From: Pseudomonas cavernicola
GTDB lineage: Bacteria; Pseudomonadota; Gammaproteobacteria; Pseudomonadales; Pseudomonadaceae
Assembly: GCF_003596405.1 (NCBI RefSeq)
Contig: NZ_QYUR01000002.1
Coordinates: 2,124,501 to 2,188,500, forward strand
Reading direction: 5' to 3'
DNA length: 64,000 nt
Translations under genes and position numbers: made by a program
The notes under the pieces: generated by a model
Told to the model about the DNA's origin: nothing
The model's database searches: none
The model's input: the letters and a program-made list of their open reading frames with translations, nothing else
In this document: one piece after another, positions 63,165-64,000 of the stretch
Layout: every line of letters starts with the position of its first letter
Position numbering within the stretch: the first letter of the stretch is position 1

Positions 63165-64000
63165 TCAGAACAGGTAGGTCAGGCTGGTGTACAGCTGATC
63201 ACGGTTGTGGAAGTAGCCGAACAGGGTGGTGCTGTCGCAGTTGTTCATCTGTCCGGGGACACACTTCGAGCTGTCGCGGTGGCCATCGTCCCAGAAGGCG
63301 TCGTACTCGACCTTCCAGCGCCATTTGCTGGAAAGCTCCACGGTGACCGATGGCACGGCGAAGCCGCCGCCGTTGCTCAGGTCGCCGCCGACCACCAGCT
63401 CCGGACGGATTCGTCCGTTGTCGTAGCTGAGGCCGAAGATGGTGGTCGCCAGCACCGAGTGCTCCTTGACCTTGCCGCCAAAGCCCACGTTGTAGAGGAG
63501 CTGGTCGTCCTCGTCGAAGTTCTGCACCCATTTGTCGAACAGCTGAACGGAGAAGAACATCGGTTTCTCGGTGCCCAGCCAGGTCTGGGTGGCGGCGATG
63601 TTCTTGTCCATGCGCAGCATCATCGCCACTACATCCTTGGTGGTGAAGCCATCGAATCCCGGGGCGATGAACTGGCTGAGGAGGGTCGGGGTCGGTAGTT
63701 CGATCTGGTACGGCGCGTCCTTGATGTAGGCGATCTCGGTGCTGAACACCGCGTCGGTCCAGTCGGAGTAGCGGCTGGCGGTGACGCCAAAGATGTCGAC
63801 GATCGGGTAGATGACCTCGCCGGCGAGGCCGCGGGTCTGGTCGGTGCCTTGGGTCTCCGCGCCGGACGGCACATTCGGCAGGCCGAACAGCGCGAGGTTG
63901 TTCGAGGCATTGAGGATCGGCGAGTTGTAGAAGGTCTTCAGGTATGACAGCGAGTAGTTGGTGTCGCCATACAGGCCGCTCCAGCGGATGCCGCCGGTGA
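63165..64000 (-). CDS. DUF1302 family outer-membrane protein (5' end outside window)
   Basis: The C-terminal 277 codons of a beta-barrel protein are present, ending in LYTSLTYLF with the terminal aromatic. The frame stays open to the window edge (GGIRWSGLYGDTNYSLSYLK is the first readable part), so the gene is cut, not broken. YPIVDIFGVTASRYSDWTDAVF and MFFSVQLFDKWVQNFDEDDQLL match DUF1302 proteins, which usually run to about 600 residues. Confidence 0.85.
   Translation of the reverse strand, partial: TGGIRWSGLYGDTNYSLSYLKTFYNSPILNASNNLALFGLPNVPSGAETQGTDQTRGLAGEVIYPIVDIFGVTASRYSDWTDAVFSTEIAYIKDAPYQIELPTPTLLSQFIAPGFDGFTTKDVVAMMLRMDKNIAATQTWLGTEKPMFFSVQLFDKWVQNFDEDDQLLYNVGFGGKVKEHSVLATTIFGLSYDNGRIRPELVVGGDLSNGGGFAVPSVTVELSSKWRWKVEYDAFWDDGHRDSSKCVPGQMNNCDSTTLFGYFHNRDQLYTSLTYLF

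Overview
The window looks like a piece of a Pseudomonas chromosome or large accessory island. It is mostly high in G+C, carries a Pseudomonas-type inverted REP pair (1466-1537) and a DUF2790 secreted protein, and is dense in ABC transporters, Rieske oxygenases, aldehyde dehydrogenases and LysR/GntR/Lrp/AraC regulators. All functional statements come from reading protein motifs and gene context; no database search was run.

Region 1 (about 0.2-19.4 kb) is a dispersed regulon. An NCS1 permease and a cysteine amidohydrolase (minus strand) diverge from a plus-strand operon: DUF1185, alpha/beta hydrolase, aldehyde dehydrogenase, flavin reductase, succinate-semialdehyde-type dehydrogenase, carboxymuconolactone decarboxylase-like protein, GntR regulator, Nudix hydrolase. 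DUF1330, RibBA, a polyamine-type ABC transporter and a luciferase-like FMN monooxygenase follow. Five copies of one 14-bp palindrome (TATGGTATACCATA and variants) lie in front of these units and tie them together. I read this as an N-heterocycle or amide catabolic pathway built on a two-component FMN monooxygenase that carries its own flavin-supply genes. The substrate is unknown.

Region 2 (17.4-23.7 kb) holds decayed chemoreceptor, LysR and CBS genes, an intact PAS chemoreceptor, a TorF-type porin and a cation efflux protein. Region 3 (23.7-31.2 kb) is a second catabolic cluster on the minus strand: Rieske oxygenase and reductase, SDR, VOC protein, C45 acyltransferase/hydrolase, polysaccharide-deacetylase-like hydrolase and APC permease. 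An Lrp/AsnC regulator and TTGCGCAA boxes accompany it.

Region 4 (31.4-36.8 kb) is a scar zone. It has a solitary integron attC with a reversed SnoaL cassette gene, a broken IclR gene, IS ends, two integrase remnants, a chimeric remnant and a frameshifted spermidine/putrescine-binding protein. A GGDEF protein, a VOC protein, FrmA and an atypical M20 hydrolase follow.

Region 5 (41.3-60 kb) resembles a quinoline-type N-heteroaromatic pathway. It has an OxoR-like reductase and, about 15 kb away, an OxoO/CarAa-like Rieske oxygenase. It also has an amidase, an alpha/beta hydrolase, a two-subunit Tat-exported molybdenum hydroxylase with MocA and XdhC helpers, a cytochrome c, a porin and a XylS/AraC regulator. 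Four promoters share a XylS-like direct repeat. A lower-G+C VanA/EthD/VanB-like module and a complete IS3-family element interrupt the region. The window ends (60-64 kb) in a cupin protein, a zinc alcohol dehydrogenase, a DUF1329 protein and a DUF1302 protein cut by the window edge.
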